Positions 45,789 to 54,376 are shown, counted from the first letter of the stretch. The stretch: DNA of 64,000 nt from Lachnospiraceae bacterium MA2020 (GCA_000746015.1 JQKK01000020.1:1-64000), one strand, 5' to 3'. Numbers and translations: made by a program. The notes: generated by a model from the letters alone, not told the origin.

Positions 45789-46741
45789 TTATATTCCTCC
45801 AGATACGTCTGTAACTCTCCATGAACTCTTTCGTCCGTATTATCCTCGAGACTCATTGCAAGCGATATTGGATCTACTTCTCCATTTATAGCAAATAGAC
45901 CAGGATCATATTTCCATAATTCCACGCAGCAAATATTTGATTTCTCCTGCCACTTTGAATCTACTTCTTTAAGGCTTTTTGCAAAAGAGTTATTTTTATA
46001 GATTGCATATGTTTCCTCTTTCGGAGCCGATAGCATACTATGTTTACTTAGTGTACTCTCTCCCGCAATATAAAGCAGATTTTCCGTAGGCATTTCAACA
46101 TGCATAGTCTTCTGCACAGGATTAATTAAATGTGATTTTGCCATTTGATACAGTTCAATCCCCTTTGCCAACGTAAACATTTGAATTTCTTTTCCAACGC
46201 TTTCTTCTCGTATAAGTTTCATTTGCTTCAACTGTGCGGAGGCTCTGGTAATTGATGTCTTTGTAAGTCCCAGTTCAATTGCGGTCATGCTTTTAGTCAC
46301 ATAATCATTGTCTGCATGATACATCAAATACAAAAATAGACATTGTGCCGCCGGCATCATTTTTTCTCCTGATACCATCATCTTTGTTTTAAATCTATTA
46401 CTGAGAATGGTACCTAAGAAGGGAAGATATATCTGATCCGGAACTGACACAAATGGAATTCCCTTTGATATTAACGCGTCTCTTTGTGTTCTATTTAGGT
46501 TTTCAAAATAAAAAGCAACATTGAGAGCTGTTTTCTCATAATACAAACTAAGCTGCTTGCTTAAAGCCACCACTCCAAATTTATCATTTTCAGAAAGATT
46601 CACTATCAAAAATGATATTTTCTCCATATCAACCTTATAAAATTTTCTTCCTGAAACCAAGTACAGCGGCAAACCTTTGAGTTTTATTTCTTCAATATTA
46701 CAATTCAATCCAAAGTTGTTTCTCAATGCATCTTTTAGCAT
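45782..46741 (-). CDS. HTH antitoxin-like partner, system 1
   Basis: 319 residues with a winged-helix region near residue 150 (TAIELGLTKTSITRASAQLKQM) like MarR-type DNA-binding domains. It precedes the NTase gene and overlaps it, the order expected for an AbiEi-type antitoxin that represses its own operon. A palindrome (46772-46792) stands directly upstream of the ATG as a likely operator. The N-terminal 140 residues are not assigned. Confidence 0.6.
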   Translation of the reverse strand: MLKDALRNNFGLNCNIEEIKLKGLPLYLVSGRKFYKVDMEKISFLIVNLSENDKFGVVALSKQLSLYYEKTALNVAFYFENLNRTQRDALISKGIPFVSVPDQIYLPFLGTILSNRFKTKMMVSGEKMMPAAQCLFLYLMYHADNDYVTKSMTAIELGLTKTSITRASAQLKQMKLIREESVGKEIQMFTLAKGIELYQMAKSHLINPVQKTMHVEMPTENLLYIAGESTLSKHSMLSAPKEETYAIYKNNSFAKSLKEVDSKWQEKSNICCVELWKYDPGLFAINGEVDPISLAMSLEDNTDERVHGELQTYLEEYKW

Positions 46742-46752
46742 AAAACCACCTC

Positions 46753-46815
46753 GGTAACATTTTTATTTTACAGTAACATAATTTATGTTACTATTCAATA
46801 TTTATGTTACTATTC
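46753..46815. promoter_or_regulatory. Palindromic operator upstream of system 1
   Basis: AGTAACATA-att-TATGTTACT (46772-46792) is a perfect 9-bp inverted repeat, followed by another TATGTTACT half-site (46803-46811) and preceded by GGTAACAT (46753). Position just upstream of the antitoxin gene suggests autoregulation. Confidence 0.6.
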
Positions 46816-46889
46816 AAGAAATAAAAGGGCAGAGTACAATTACTCCGCCCGATACAAACAATCTTATCCGTAATCACGAAAAATTTTCA

Positions 46890-47280
46890 TCAACCTTCTG
46901 CGCAAGTGTTCCATAGGTGTCCCTTAAATTCTTTCTCCTCACCGGTTTCCTTATCGATGTATTTACCGCCATCTCTGAGCAGTCTGAAATCAGCCAAAGA
47001 TATACTTGTAACTTCCATAAAGACTTTGTCTGGAATAATCTTATCAAAAGTTGCCAGTGTTACACTTTCATCCCCATAAGCCATTTGAACCTTCCGGTCC
47101 TATGGAAAGCGATTCATACTTCTCATTAACCTTGCTGATATCATGCCTCCTACAGTCAAGCGGCATCTTGATACGCTTCTCCAATTCATTGAGCAGCTTA
47201 TCCCTAAACTCCGACTTAAACTCATCAAAAGACTTCATGATTCCGCCATTCTCCATGCTTGTACCTCCAATTTTTCGCAT
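46890..47280 (-). pseudogene. Remnants of conjugative-element genes
   Basis: Two overlapping short frames. The upstream one (47068-47280) reads MKSFDEFKSEFRDKLLNELE and on to KYESLSIGPEGSN, like the N terminus of DUF5688 proteins found in clostridial integrative elements. The second (46890-47084) reads TLATFDKIIPDKVFMEVTSI and ends GHLWNTCAEG. Neither is complete. Upstream of 47280 the frame also stays open to about 47360 with no start. The whole looks like a deletion product of an element gene cluster. Confidence 0.4.
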
Positions 47281-47636
47281 AAGAAAAGCGTCATACTCAT
47301 AACCCCTTTTCTGAGCTACAAGCTGACGCTTTATGTTGAAATATTTACCTTTTTGCCACAGATTGTTTCTTGCTTCGCTTTATCACAATCAGGCATTTTC
47401 TTTTGCAAAAGAATGAACCAAAAAATTCAAGTTTTTTCTCCTTGCCTTTTCTTGGTTCATTATAAGTATATCATGCTTAAAATCGGATTGAAATAGACGA
47501 GACATCACATTTCATCAACCAAAAATCACAAAAGTTGAACGAAACATCACAAAACATCACATCACAAAATATTTGGAGTATTTCCGTCGATGTAGTATTA
47601 TTCTATGTAAAAAAATAAAGAATGAGGATGATGTAA
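47281..47636. other. Intergenic remnant region
   Basis: About 350 bp without an intact gene. The minus strand keeps short open stretches that continue into the remnant at 47280. The tail at 47500-47560 contains CATCACA/ACATCAC repeats of no clear function. Confidence 0.3.
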
Positions 47637-48308
47637 ATGAAAAACCGCAAAGAAATCATTATAGGTTGGATGAAGATTATTGCTGGATTGATTGTATTTG
47701 CCCTCGGAGTGCATTTTACCATATATGCAAATATAGGACTTGCCCCCTGGGATTGTCTTGGCATGGGAATATCATATCATACACCGTTAAACTACGGACT
47801 ATCAATGACAATCATTGCAGTGGGAGTTCTTATAATTGACCTTATACTGAAAGAGCGTATCGGATACGGGACTCTTATAGATACCTTTTTTACCGGTAAT
47901 TTCGTCTATGCTTTTAACAGACTGAATCCCTTCCCGGAGAATCATAATACATTGACAGGAATAATTATAATGCTTGTCGGATTTGTCTTTATGGCAATAG
48001 GAATGGCAATATATATGAGTGCGGAGCAATGCTGCGGACCAAGAGATTCACTCCTTGTAGGTTTCGGTAAGAGACTACCACATATACCCATTGGATTTGT
48101 CGAAATCCTGCTATGGGCAATCGTTCTTCTGATCGGCTGGCTTTTGGGAGGTCCCGTCGGAATTGGAACGCTTATCAGCACTTTCGGTGCCGGTATCGTC
48201 ATGCAACTTGTTTATTCTGTCATCCACTTTGAACCGAGGAAAATGAAACATAAGAGTGTTGCTGAAACAACCAGATTGTTGCTAAAAAAGGAAATGAGTG
48301 TAGAATAG
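47637..48308 (+). CDS. YczE/YitT-family membrane protein
   Basis: 223-residue integral membrane protein with about five hydrophobic segments. The N-terminal FALGVHFTIYANIGLAPWDCLGMGIS and central GYGTLIDTFFTGNFV are typical of the YczE/YyaS family, which is predicted to transport or regulate but has no proven substrate. GAGGATG precedes the ATG at 47637, and a strong terminator follows. It stands alone on the plus strand. Confidence 0.8.
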   Translation: MKNRKEIIIGWMKIIAGLIVFALGVHFTIYANIGLAPWDCLGMGISYHTPLNYGLSMTIIAVGVLIIDLILKERIGYGTLIDTFFTGNFVYAFNRLNPFPENHNTLTGIIIMLVGFVFMAIGMAIYMSAEQCCGPRDSLLVGFGKRLPHIPIGFVEILLWAIVLLIGWLLGGPVGIGTLISTFGAGIVMQLVYSVIHFEPRKMKHKSVAETTRLLLKKEMSVE

Positions 48309-48322
48309 TTTTCCTAAATGAC

Positions 48323-48356
48323 GAAGTGGCGAGCATAATGCCCGCCACTTCTTTTA
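48323..48356 (+). terminator. Rho-independent terminator of the YczE-like gene
   Basis: GAAGTGGCG pairs with CGCCACTTC across an 11-nt loop and is followed by TTTTAT. It ends just at the stop of the convergent gene, so it may serve both. Confidence 0.85.
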
Positions 48357-48358
48357 TA

Positions 48359-48805
48359 TTAGTATTGGTCAAGACACTCCGAGAGTACCTTGTAGAAGTT
48401 CTTTACCTGAGTCTCCTTATTGTAATCATAAATCTCATCAAACCTATCTGCTAAAGACTCTATAATCTCATCCATGTGTTCACTGCACTTACTATCCTTG
48501 TATTTTTTGAACACGCCTTTTCCGCTTTGAATTGCAACCTCAAGAACGGCAAATAACGTTTTCTCTGCATGGACTCTAACATCATTTGCCATTTCAGATA
48601 CTTCATCAACTCTAATGCTCACTTCCATTATTGATGGAGAAGTTTTATCAACAATACCATGAAGCCAGTTTTCAGTTTCATATAACTCCGCAACTTCATC
48701 CGTATATTCTACTATGTCATCAAGTTCAGATGATATGTGCTGAGACTCTACCCAGTAGCAGATTACATCCTCAAATGTTTTTACGTTGTATTTAATCTTC
48801 ATCAT
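48359..48805 (-). CDS. Hypothetical acidic protein, 148 aa
   Basis: Soluble acidic helical protein (VESQHISSELDDIVEYTDEV and more) with no recognised motif. The ATG at 48805 has GGGGAAG just upstream; the longer frame to 48829 has none. It is convergent with the YczE-like gene. The function is unknown. Confidence 0.5.
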   Translation of the reverse strand: MMKIKYNVKTFEDVICYWVESQHISSELDDIVEYTDEVAELYETENWLHGIVDKTSPSIMEVSIRVDEVSEMANDVRVHAEKTLFAVLEVAIQSGKGVFKKYKDSKCSEHMDEIIESLADRFDEIYDYNKETQVKNFYKVLSECLDQY

Positions 48806-49047
48806 TCTTCCCCATTCTAATACAGTCAAGATAAATATTAACAGTTTTCTGGCTACATTAATTATATTATATCACTACATTTCATTAACCATACATAACA
48901 TGTTTTCTGATTGATACAATTTACCCTGAGATTTTGCCGTTGTATCATCTCCGCGTTAATGATAAAATGAAGTTAACCTAATAGAAAGACATATACAAAT
49001 GAGCGATTATAAGAAAACCCAATGGCATCCGCCATTTTGTGCAGCAG

Positions 49048-49380
49048 TTAAAGATATTGGTACCGTGTACCTTTAAAAACCAACATAGATCCTGCTTTGA
49101 TTGCATCATCGAGCATAAGAAGATGAAGCTCTTCCTTGCCATCTACTGTACAAACTGCGGACAGAAGCATGCCGTGTGACTCCATTCCCATCATAGCTCT
49201 TGGCGGAATATTTACGATAGCCACAAGCGTCTTGCCAACAAGCTCTTCAGGCTCATAGTAAGGATGCATACCACTAAGGATAGTACGATCTGTTCCTGTA
49301 CCATCATCCAAATCTTCCTGTGTCATTCCGCATTTCTTTCGAAGAACTGCGATACGTCTTCCCAAAGTCATTTTCTCCAT
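49048..49380 (-). pseudogene. Chimeric remnant: HTH N terminus fused to MetRS C-terminal domain, ended by motif S
   Basis: The first 24 residues (LGRRIAVLRKKCGMTQEDL) are the start of an XRE-type helix-turn-helix. They run into TILSGMHPYYEPEELVGKTL and MLLSAVCTVDG, the tRNA-binding C-terminal domain of methionyl-tRNA synthetase. The last residues KGTRYQYL come from the 20-bp motif S. Translation signals are good (GGGAGG 6 nt before ATG), so it may be expressed, but both parts are fragments. It is a clear recombination product. Confidence 0.7.
49057..49076 (+). repeat. 20-bp junction motif S, copy 4
   Basis: Exact TTGGTACCGTGTACCTTTAA. In reverse it encodes the KGTRYQYL end of the chimeric remnant. 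Confidence 0.85.
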
Positions 49381-49654
49381 TGCATACCTCCCAATTCAGC
49401 TATGCTAACGCCATGATTCCCAATCTCTAAACTTATGAACCTCTGGCGAAATAAACCATAAGTCGAATGCTATGGATACTGATGCAGCGCTGCTATCTGT
49501 ATCTGTCTTACACTATTAATCTTAATTTATCTATTCCGGGAAGTCTGTATCACGATTGACACGAAATCAGATGAAAAACGTGTCATATTGACACGTTTTG
49601 AAATACAGTATGCAATTCATGATTTTAGTGAAGGTGAGTGAGCACGTTTTCAGT
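49381..49654. promoter_or_regulatory. Intergenic region with a perfect 11-bp operator-like palindrome
   Basis: AAAACGTGTCA-tat-TGACACGTTTT at 49575-49599, with an extra half-site TTGACACGAAA near 49556. This looks like an operator for a dimeric repressor whose own gene may have been lost, since only an HTH stub remains at 49380. The rest of the stretch shows nothing clear. Confidence 0.45.
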
Positions 49655-49690
49655 CCAAAAAAATTCCACCAGCAATAAGCCAGTGGATTT
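49655..49690 (-). terminator. Terminator of the AbiE operon (system 2)
   Basis: On the minus strand ATCCACTGGC pairs with GCTGGTGGAAT across a short loop, followed by seven T. It lies about 30 bp after the toxin stop and is nearly identical in sequence to the terminator at 51378-51406. Confidence 0.8.
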
Positions 49691-49719
49691 AAGACAATAT
49701 ATTCTGATCGGACTAACAG

Positions 49720-50628
49720 TTATTTCTTATATTTGAAAATATCCATACCCGCTACAATCTCAATGCCCTTGGAAACAGCCTCCTCATAACTAACATCCTC
49801 ATAAAGCAGTTTCTTAGTAATGTTATTATAATCAGCCTCATAAAAACGACTATCGATGATTTCCCTAAGCATATCCGGAATATCATGTTCCGGCTGCGCC
49901 GCAGGATTATTTTTAGACAGCATTCTGTCTTCGCGTACATCATCAATAAGAGCATCCAGCTCAGACGTTATTTTAATTTCCGGCAATAACTTTGCTATAT
50001 CATACAGATGCCTCGAATCCCTGTCCTGCATATTCTGCAGACGATAATCACATACGGCAAATACCTTATCAATAAACGTGCGCTCCAATGACTGAACCTG
50101 CATCTTTACCGTTGAAGCATCAAAAGGAATCGGAAGTTTGATCCCCCGCTTTATGCAAAATCTTCCAACAAAGCTGTTCACATCGCAAATTTCTACCGGA
50201 TATACCTCCTGGTAAAAACTGGTTTCAACGATCAGTTCAAGTGGAATATCGCTGAATAACGATTCATATTCAAAAATATACTTGTTGTAACTGTGCCTCG
50301 ACTGAATATCATCTGGATTTGATAACACAAATCCCAGATCATCAGCTATACCACAGATAAGTAATTTTGTTTTCTTCTTCTCGGATTCTGTGGGCTTACG
50401 ATTCATAGAGAGGTCAATGTCTTCAGAAAATCTGTCTATCAATCCATACGCCTTGGATAATGATGTCCCACCTTTAAATACAAATGGCAGTTCACTATAT
50501 GAAAGTCCCAAGAGTATCATAGACTGAATTGTGTCTTTTTCTACCATTTGTGTCGTCCGATGTTCTTCTGCTGCGACAGTTTCTATTATTTCTTTCCATT
50601 GATCCTTATATTCTTTATACCAGCTCAC
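49720..50628 (-). CDS. abiEii: AbiEii/AbiGii nucleotidyltransferase toxin, system 2
   Basis: 302 residues. The NTase motif FVFKGGTSLSKAYGLIDRFSEDIDLSM (G-G-T-S, then D-x-D) near residue 50-73 is characteristic of AbiEii. FIDKVFAVCDYRLQ and the RDSRHLYDIAKL block further match the family. These toxins transfer nucleotides, in known cases to tRNA or as a phage-exclusion effector. The start overlaps the antitoxin gene by 14 bp. The full type IV pair appears intact. Confidence 0.85.
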   Translation of the reverse strand: MSWYKEYKDQWKEIIETVAAEEHRTTQMVEKDTIQSMILLGLSYSELPFVFKGGTSLSKAYGLIDRFSEDIDLSMNRKPTESEKKKTKLLICGIADDLGFVLSNPDDIQSRHSYNKYIFEYESLFSDIPLELIVETSFYQEVYPVEICDVNSFVGRFCIKRGIKLPIPFDASTVKMQVQSLERTFIDKVFAVCDYRLQNMQDRDSRHLYDIAKLLPEIKITSELDALIDDVREDRMLSKNNPAAQPEHDIPDMLREIIDSRFYEADYNNITKKLLYEDVSYEEAVSKGIEIVAGMDIFKYKK

Positions 50629-51232
50629 CCATCAAGCCTCCTTCGTAAATATTTCGGTAAACACGATCCGGGTATAATGGCAGATATCTCTTAACCACCG
50701 AAAAATCAAGTGAAACCATATTCACATACTTTTTAAGTTTGTTCACAAGTTCAGCACCCCTAATTTCACTGTATTTATCCAACATGGACATTAGATCCAA
50801 AAACTGCAAAGCAGTCTTGTTTTCCTCTGTAACATCAGCAACAGGCTTATATACAACGATGGTATTTCCATCGATTTTCTGTTTTCTCTGCTTTGTACTT
50901 GCTTCATTACTACACACTTCATAGCAGGCAGGGTTCTGTGTTGTAAAGCCGTATTTATTGGCTAACTGAAGACCTGTTATATATCCACATGCTTTTCCAT
51001 CAGCCACCAAGTATTTCTTTTCGATATATTTATCTACCGATATCTTTCCCTTTGTTCCAAGAATCGTTAAATACGAAAGAAAATAGACACCATTATATAA
51101 GCGCTCAAGTTTTCCTTCGTCAACCAGCTTTTTCATCTCCTGACGAAGATAATCTTTGGATTCCCCCGGGAGTTCGCTTAAAAATATCGGCTCTCCATTT
51201 TTGTAATTTTCAACTATATATTCATATACCAT
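50615..51232 (-). CDS. abiEi: AbiEi-type antitoxin (DUF6088), system 2
   Basis: 205 residues with an N-terminal winged helix (residues about 10-60, IFLSELPGESKDYLRQEMKKL, then RLYNGVYF), typical of AbiEi antitoxins that repress their promoter. GYITGLQLANKYG is also shared by the family. The ATG at 51232 has GAGGTGG 5 nt upstream and is about 40 bp from a near-consensus promoter. It overlaps the toxin gene. Confidence 0.8.
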   Translation of the reverse strand: MVYEYIVENYKNGEPIFLSELPGESKDYLRQEMKKLVDEGKLERLYNGVYFLSYLTILGTKGKISVDKYIEKKYLVADGKACGYITGLQLANKYGFTTQNPACYEVCSNEASTKQRKQKIDGNTIVVYKPVADVTEENKTALQFLDLMSMLDKYSEIRGAELVNKLKKYVNMVSLDFSVVKRYLPLYPDRVYRNIYEGGLMGELV

Positions 51233-51273
51233 TTCGCCCACCTCACAAATACGAAACAACATATTTCACTTTT

Positions 51274-51302
51274 ATAATACTATTCTCACAACACTTTGTC
51301 AA
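51274..51302 (-). promoter_or_regulatory. Sigma-70-type promoter of the AbiE operon
   Basis: TTGACA (51297-51302), a 17-bp spacer and TATTAT (51274-51279) on the minus strand, ending about 40 bp before the AbiEi start. Confidence 0.75.
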
Positions 51303-51372
51303 TTTCAGGGGGATGAGTTCACTTAAGCTCCATTACCTCTTTTCAGAAAGTCGTTAGATCAATTTTAAGCGT

Positions 51373-51406
51373 AAAAAACTCCACCAGCACTATGCCAGTG
51401 GAGTTA
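51373..51406 (-). terminator. Terminator of the XRE regulator gene
   Basis: AACTCCACTGGC / GCTGGTGGAGTT stem with a 5-nt loop followed by TTTTTT on the minus strand, about 60 bp after the XRE stop. Confidence 0.85.
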
Positions 51407-51464
51407 AAACATCTTATTTGAGTTGTATTTATATTTGTACACAATAAACATTTTATTTTACCGC

Positions 51465-51854
51465 TCACGAATTACATGAAGAATCATATTGATTTTCTTC
51501 ATCTTTCTCTTTTCTCATTTTCTGATCCAGTTCCACAGCCTTTTCAACCTGTGCAAGAATCATATTCTTAACATCTTCCGATTCTACAGATTTCCACAGC
51601 TGCATTAATTTATCCAACAGTGGATCTTCCGGTTCCTCGCCCTCCAATATAAAATTTATGCTGCTCCCGAGCACCTTTGCAAGTTCTAAAGCTAATTCCC
51701 CTGATACTGCCCTTCTGTTTGTTTCATATGATGACACACTTGCACGGTTCTCAAGATTCAGCAACTCAGCCAGCTCGTCCTGTGACAACCCTGCCTGAGT
51801 TCGTAGGTGCTTTATCCTTCCACCTACCGTAGTTATGTCAACTTTCCCCTGCAT
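51465..51854 (-). CDS. XRE-family transcriptional regulator
   Basis: 129 residues. The helix-turn-helix spans about residues 11-66 (GGRIKHLRTQAGLSQDELAELL, then ASVSSYETNRRAVSGE). A helical, charged tail probably mediates dimer formation. GGTAAG precedes the ATG. It is a single-gene unit with its own terminator. It resembles the regulator at 59778-60116 in layout, so both may be element-specific repressors. Confidence 0.8.
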   Translation of the reverse strand: MQGKVDITTVGGRIKHLRTQAGLSQDELAELLNLENRASVSSYETNRRAVSGELALELAKVLGSSINFILEGEEPEDPLLDKLMQLWKSVESEDVKNMILAQVEKAVELDQKMRKEKDEENQYDSSCNS

Positions 51855-52165
51855 ATATACTTACCCTTCAGAAGTATTACATTTTGCAGTTAGAAAACAG
51901 ATTTTACCCTTCATCTCTAATACGATTTAGAAAACCGAAAGGTTACATATCTTCACAGATTAAGAAAAACTTAAGAAGGTCACTATTTGCTCTCGTTTTG
52001 CCTTCACTTTCATCAGAAGCAACGTTTCAGCAACTTATAAATATTTTTTATATCCCCTTCTTTAATTTTACGATTGTAAAATTTATTTTGTTACGTAAAC
52101 CATCAAACTTAAAAAACAATTAAGAATGCATAATAATTGCTTCGACAATTCTTCCCTATTTTCAT
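51855..52165. other. Intergenic, no credible gene
   Basis: About 310 bp of AT-rich sequence upstream of the XRE gene. I see no good promoter or palindrome. Confidence 0.3.
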
Positions 52166-52204
52166 AAAAAAGAACGGGGTCATCATTGATCCCGCTCTTC
52201 TTTC
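52166..52204. terminator. Bidirectional terminator-like hairpin
   Basis: AGAACGGGGTCA-tcat-TGATCCCGCTCT (one mismatch) flanked by A6 on the left and TTCTTTC on the right. It argues against the open frame that crosses it being a gene. Confidence 0.65.
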
Positions 52205-52481
52205 TATATTGATGTATATTAACTTTCAGTTTACATAATACAGCATATTCATTTTTGTCATAACCATTGCCTGTCATTTTCATTTTTGAAATTTGAAATT
52301 TTGTATATTTTGCCATTTTTATTATATCACCAATTAACCATATGCGGGAATTTCTATTGCGGATTGGGATGTTTATTAATTGATACACTTCTATATATGT
52401 AGTATTAGAGTCTCTTGCTATTTTTATTCTTTGTTGTCCAGATCTTCTACACTCGCTTTTACTAAACTCCACCCGGTATTC

Positions 52482-52873
52482 GTTATACCGAATTATGAGT
52501 TATACCGAATACTGATAAAATCCTTAGTATCAAAGAGATTTCTTATGATTTTATTCGGTATAACAATTTACTGAGTTAGAAGCAAATTTGCGTTCTTTAT
52601 CCTTTTTTCATTTCACATTTCGGTATAACTTTTTTTACTGCGGAACACATCATATTGTATGTTTTTGTCAAGATATTGAAATCTCTGTACTATATCTGAA
52701 TAAAACCAAGCCAAATAATTATACCGAAAACTGTTCGGATATCTGAGATTCAGATCATAAATATGAAAGGATGTGTGAAATAGTTATACCGAATTTTTTC
52801 AAAAAGAATCATTTAATTCGTGACCTTTTTAATTGTATTCGGTATAACCATATTTATCCCGAATTCGGTATAG
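52482..52873. repeat. Array of eight iteron-like GTTATACCGAAT boxes
   Basis: Copies or near copies lie at 52482, 52499, 52718 and 52783 (forward) and 52553, 52618, 52837 and 52863 (reverse), within 392 bp of AT-rich DNA that has no gene. Core ATACCGAA is kept in nearly all. Mixed orientation and AT-richness fit a replication origin (iterons) or a multi-site operator of a mobile element. It lies beside an oriT-like region and a relaxase remnant. Confidence 0.7.
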
Positions 52874-52929
52874 TATTCGCAAGCAGTGCCCTCGTACGGA
52901 TGAGGGCTCTTTGCTTGTTGGTGGGTACT

Positions 52930-52975
52930 CCCCCAATCCCCCAGAAGCTGACCGCGAGACGGTCAGGCTACGCAC
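52930..52975. other. Second oriT-like region
   Basis: CCCCCAATCCCC (52930-52941), hairpin GACCG/CGGTC (52950-52964) and GGCTACGCAC (52966-52975), the same order as at 28467-28507. It is adjacent to the second relaxase gene's 3' end. Confidence 0.55.
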
Positions 52976-53015
52976 CCACTTCGTGTGCGCTGAATGCTTT
53001 TGAATCTGCCGCAAT

Positions 53016-53060
53016 AAAAAAAGCGGGTGAACAGCATCTGTATAAATGCCATCCACCCGT
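53016..53060 (-). terminator. Terminator of the relaxase remnant
   Basis: CGGGTG / CACCCG stem with a 24-nt partly paired loop, followed on the minus strand by TTTTTTT, directly after the stop at 53065. Confidence 0.7.
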
Positions 53061-53064
53061 AGTA

Positions 53065-54018
53065 TCATCTTTCTTGCTCTTTCTTATTTTTGTCTTCTCT
53101 CTGTCGCTGCTCTTCGTCGATTTTCAGGAACTTATCTATGTCCTGTTTTGCAATCTGATAGTCCATCATCTCCTTCTTTGCTGTGCGATACTCCTCATAG
53201 ATTTTTTTCTTTACCGCTAGAATCCTTCCATATTCTTCAGATAATTCTTTCCACTTCGGAAGTTTCTTCAGCTGCATCCTGTCAAAAGTTTCCTTTGCTG
53301 ATTTATGAATCAATATATCTTCCCCATGCTTCTCGAAAAACTTTTTGCTGTATCTAGCCTTACGATAATCAGCATAAATATCTTTTGTCTTTGAGTAATT
53401 TCTTATAGCAGTTTTCAATTCAGCAATCTCTGACAGCCTTGCTTCTTTTAATTTTATCGAATCCGACAGCTCATGAAATCTGTCGGAACTGCCCTTTGCC
53501 TTTTGAGCCAGATCTTCATAATCTCTTATTCCATGTTCCTGCAAATACAATAATGCTTTTGATACCTGCTTCACATTGTAGACATTTGCCCAGCGTTCAT
53601 AACCTTTGCCTTTTCCCTCTTGCATCTTTTTATTGATGTCGATAAGAAGGTCAAATTCACGTTTTGGTCTTTCCGCTCTCTGATCCGACTCGTCTTCTCC
53701 GGTAATCCGCTTTCGTATTTCTTCCTCAGAATACCCTTTTCCCAGAGACCTTAATCTGATAAATCGTTTCTGTCCTGCGCCTCTGATCGATACGTGCTTA
53801 CCGGATTTTATTTCATATCCGGCTCCGGCAAGCAGTCTCAGAAATTCCTCATAATTATTGGGACTCGCAGAAATGATCTCATCTATTTTTGTACGAGCTA
53901 CACTTCTGAAAGATACTCTGTGATAAGGACTATGATTATCACGCTCCGATGGTTTTCGAGGGATTATAACAGACAACGCATGCTCAAGGCAGACAAGATA
54001 TCCAATTACGCCTATATA
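53065..54018 (-). pseudogene. MOBP relaxase, C-terminal remnant
   Basis: Homologous to the C-terminal two thirds of the relaxase at 28527-29939 (CLEHALSVIIPRKPSERDN aligns with CLEHGLSVINPRPYRERDN; RGAGQKRFIRLRSLGKGYSEEEIRK is shared). The reading frame is open upstream only to about 54018, where it meets hicB sequence. The N-terminal nuclease domain with the tyrosine and three histidines is absent, so no nicking activity is expected. Any start inside the remnant (for example TTG 53976) lacks a clear ribosome site. Confidence 0.85.
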
Positions 54019-54028
54019 AAAAAACTAT

Positions 54029-54376
54029 TTATCCCTCAGCAATATCCAACTCTTTATCAATAGCTCTTGATACAAATTGGTTTATAGTTATCCCTTCATT
54101 TGCAGCACATAAAGCTACTTTTTTGTGCTGCTCAGGCTTTATGCGAATATTAAAAGAACCCTTAAATTCACGTTCCGGTTGTTTTCCAATCTGTCTACAG
54201 TAATCTAAATAATTATCGATGCAGTCATGCATTGATTGAGTAAGCTCTTTAACAGACTCTCCATGAAAATTCAAAGAATCATTAATACCTAAGACATGTC
54301 CTACAAAAATCTCATCTTCTTGATCAAACTCTACTTTTGCATGATATCCATTATATTCCATCAACGAACTAATCAT
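54029..54376 (-). CDS. hicB: HicB antitoxin
   Basis: 115 residues. The N-terminal partly degraded RNase H-like domain (YHAKVEFDQEDEIFVGHVLGI, then FHGESVKELTQSMHDCIDNYLDYC) and the C-terminal ribbon-helix-helix (GSFNIRIKPEQHKKVALCAA) make a standard HicB. It neutralises HicA and binds the operator. It overlaps hicA by 4 bp (ATGA). Its 3' end abuts the relaxase remnant. Confidence 0.92.
   Translation of the reverse strand: MISSLMEYNGYHAKVEFDQEDEIFVGHVLGINDSLNFHGESVKELTQSMHDCIDNYLDYCRQIGKQPEREFKGSFNIRIKPEQHKKVALCAANEGITINQFVSRAIDKELDIAEG

Noticed and set aside
52083-52472. 129-codon minus-strand open frame
   Set aside because: It crosses a bidirectional terminator-like hairpin (52166-52204) and has no recognisable protein features; a shorter start at 52316 has only a weak ribosome site.
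52482-52873. Iteron-like boxes as a CRISPR array
   Set aside because: Units are 12 bp, in both orientations, with irregular spacing and no cas genes.
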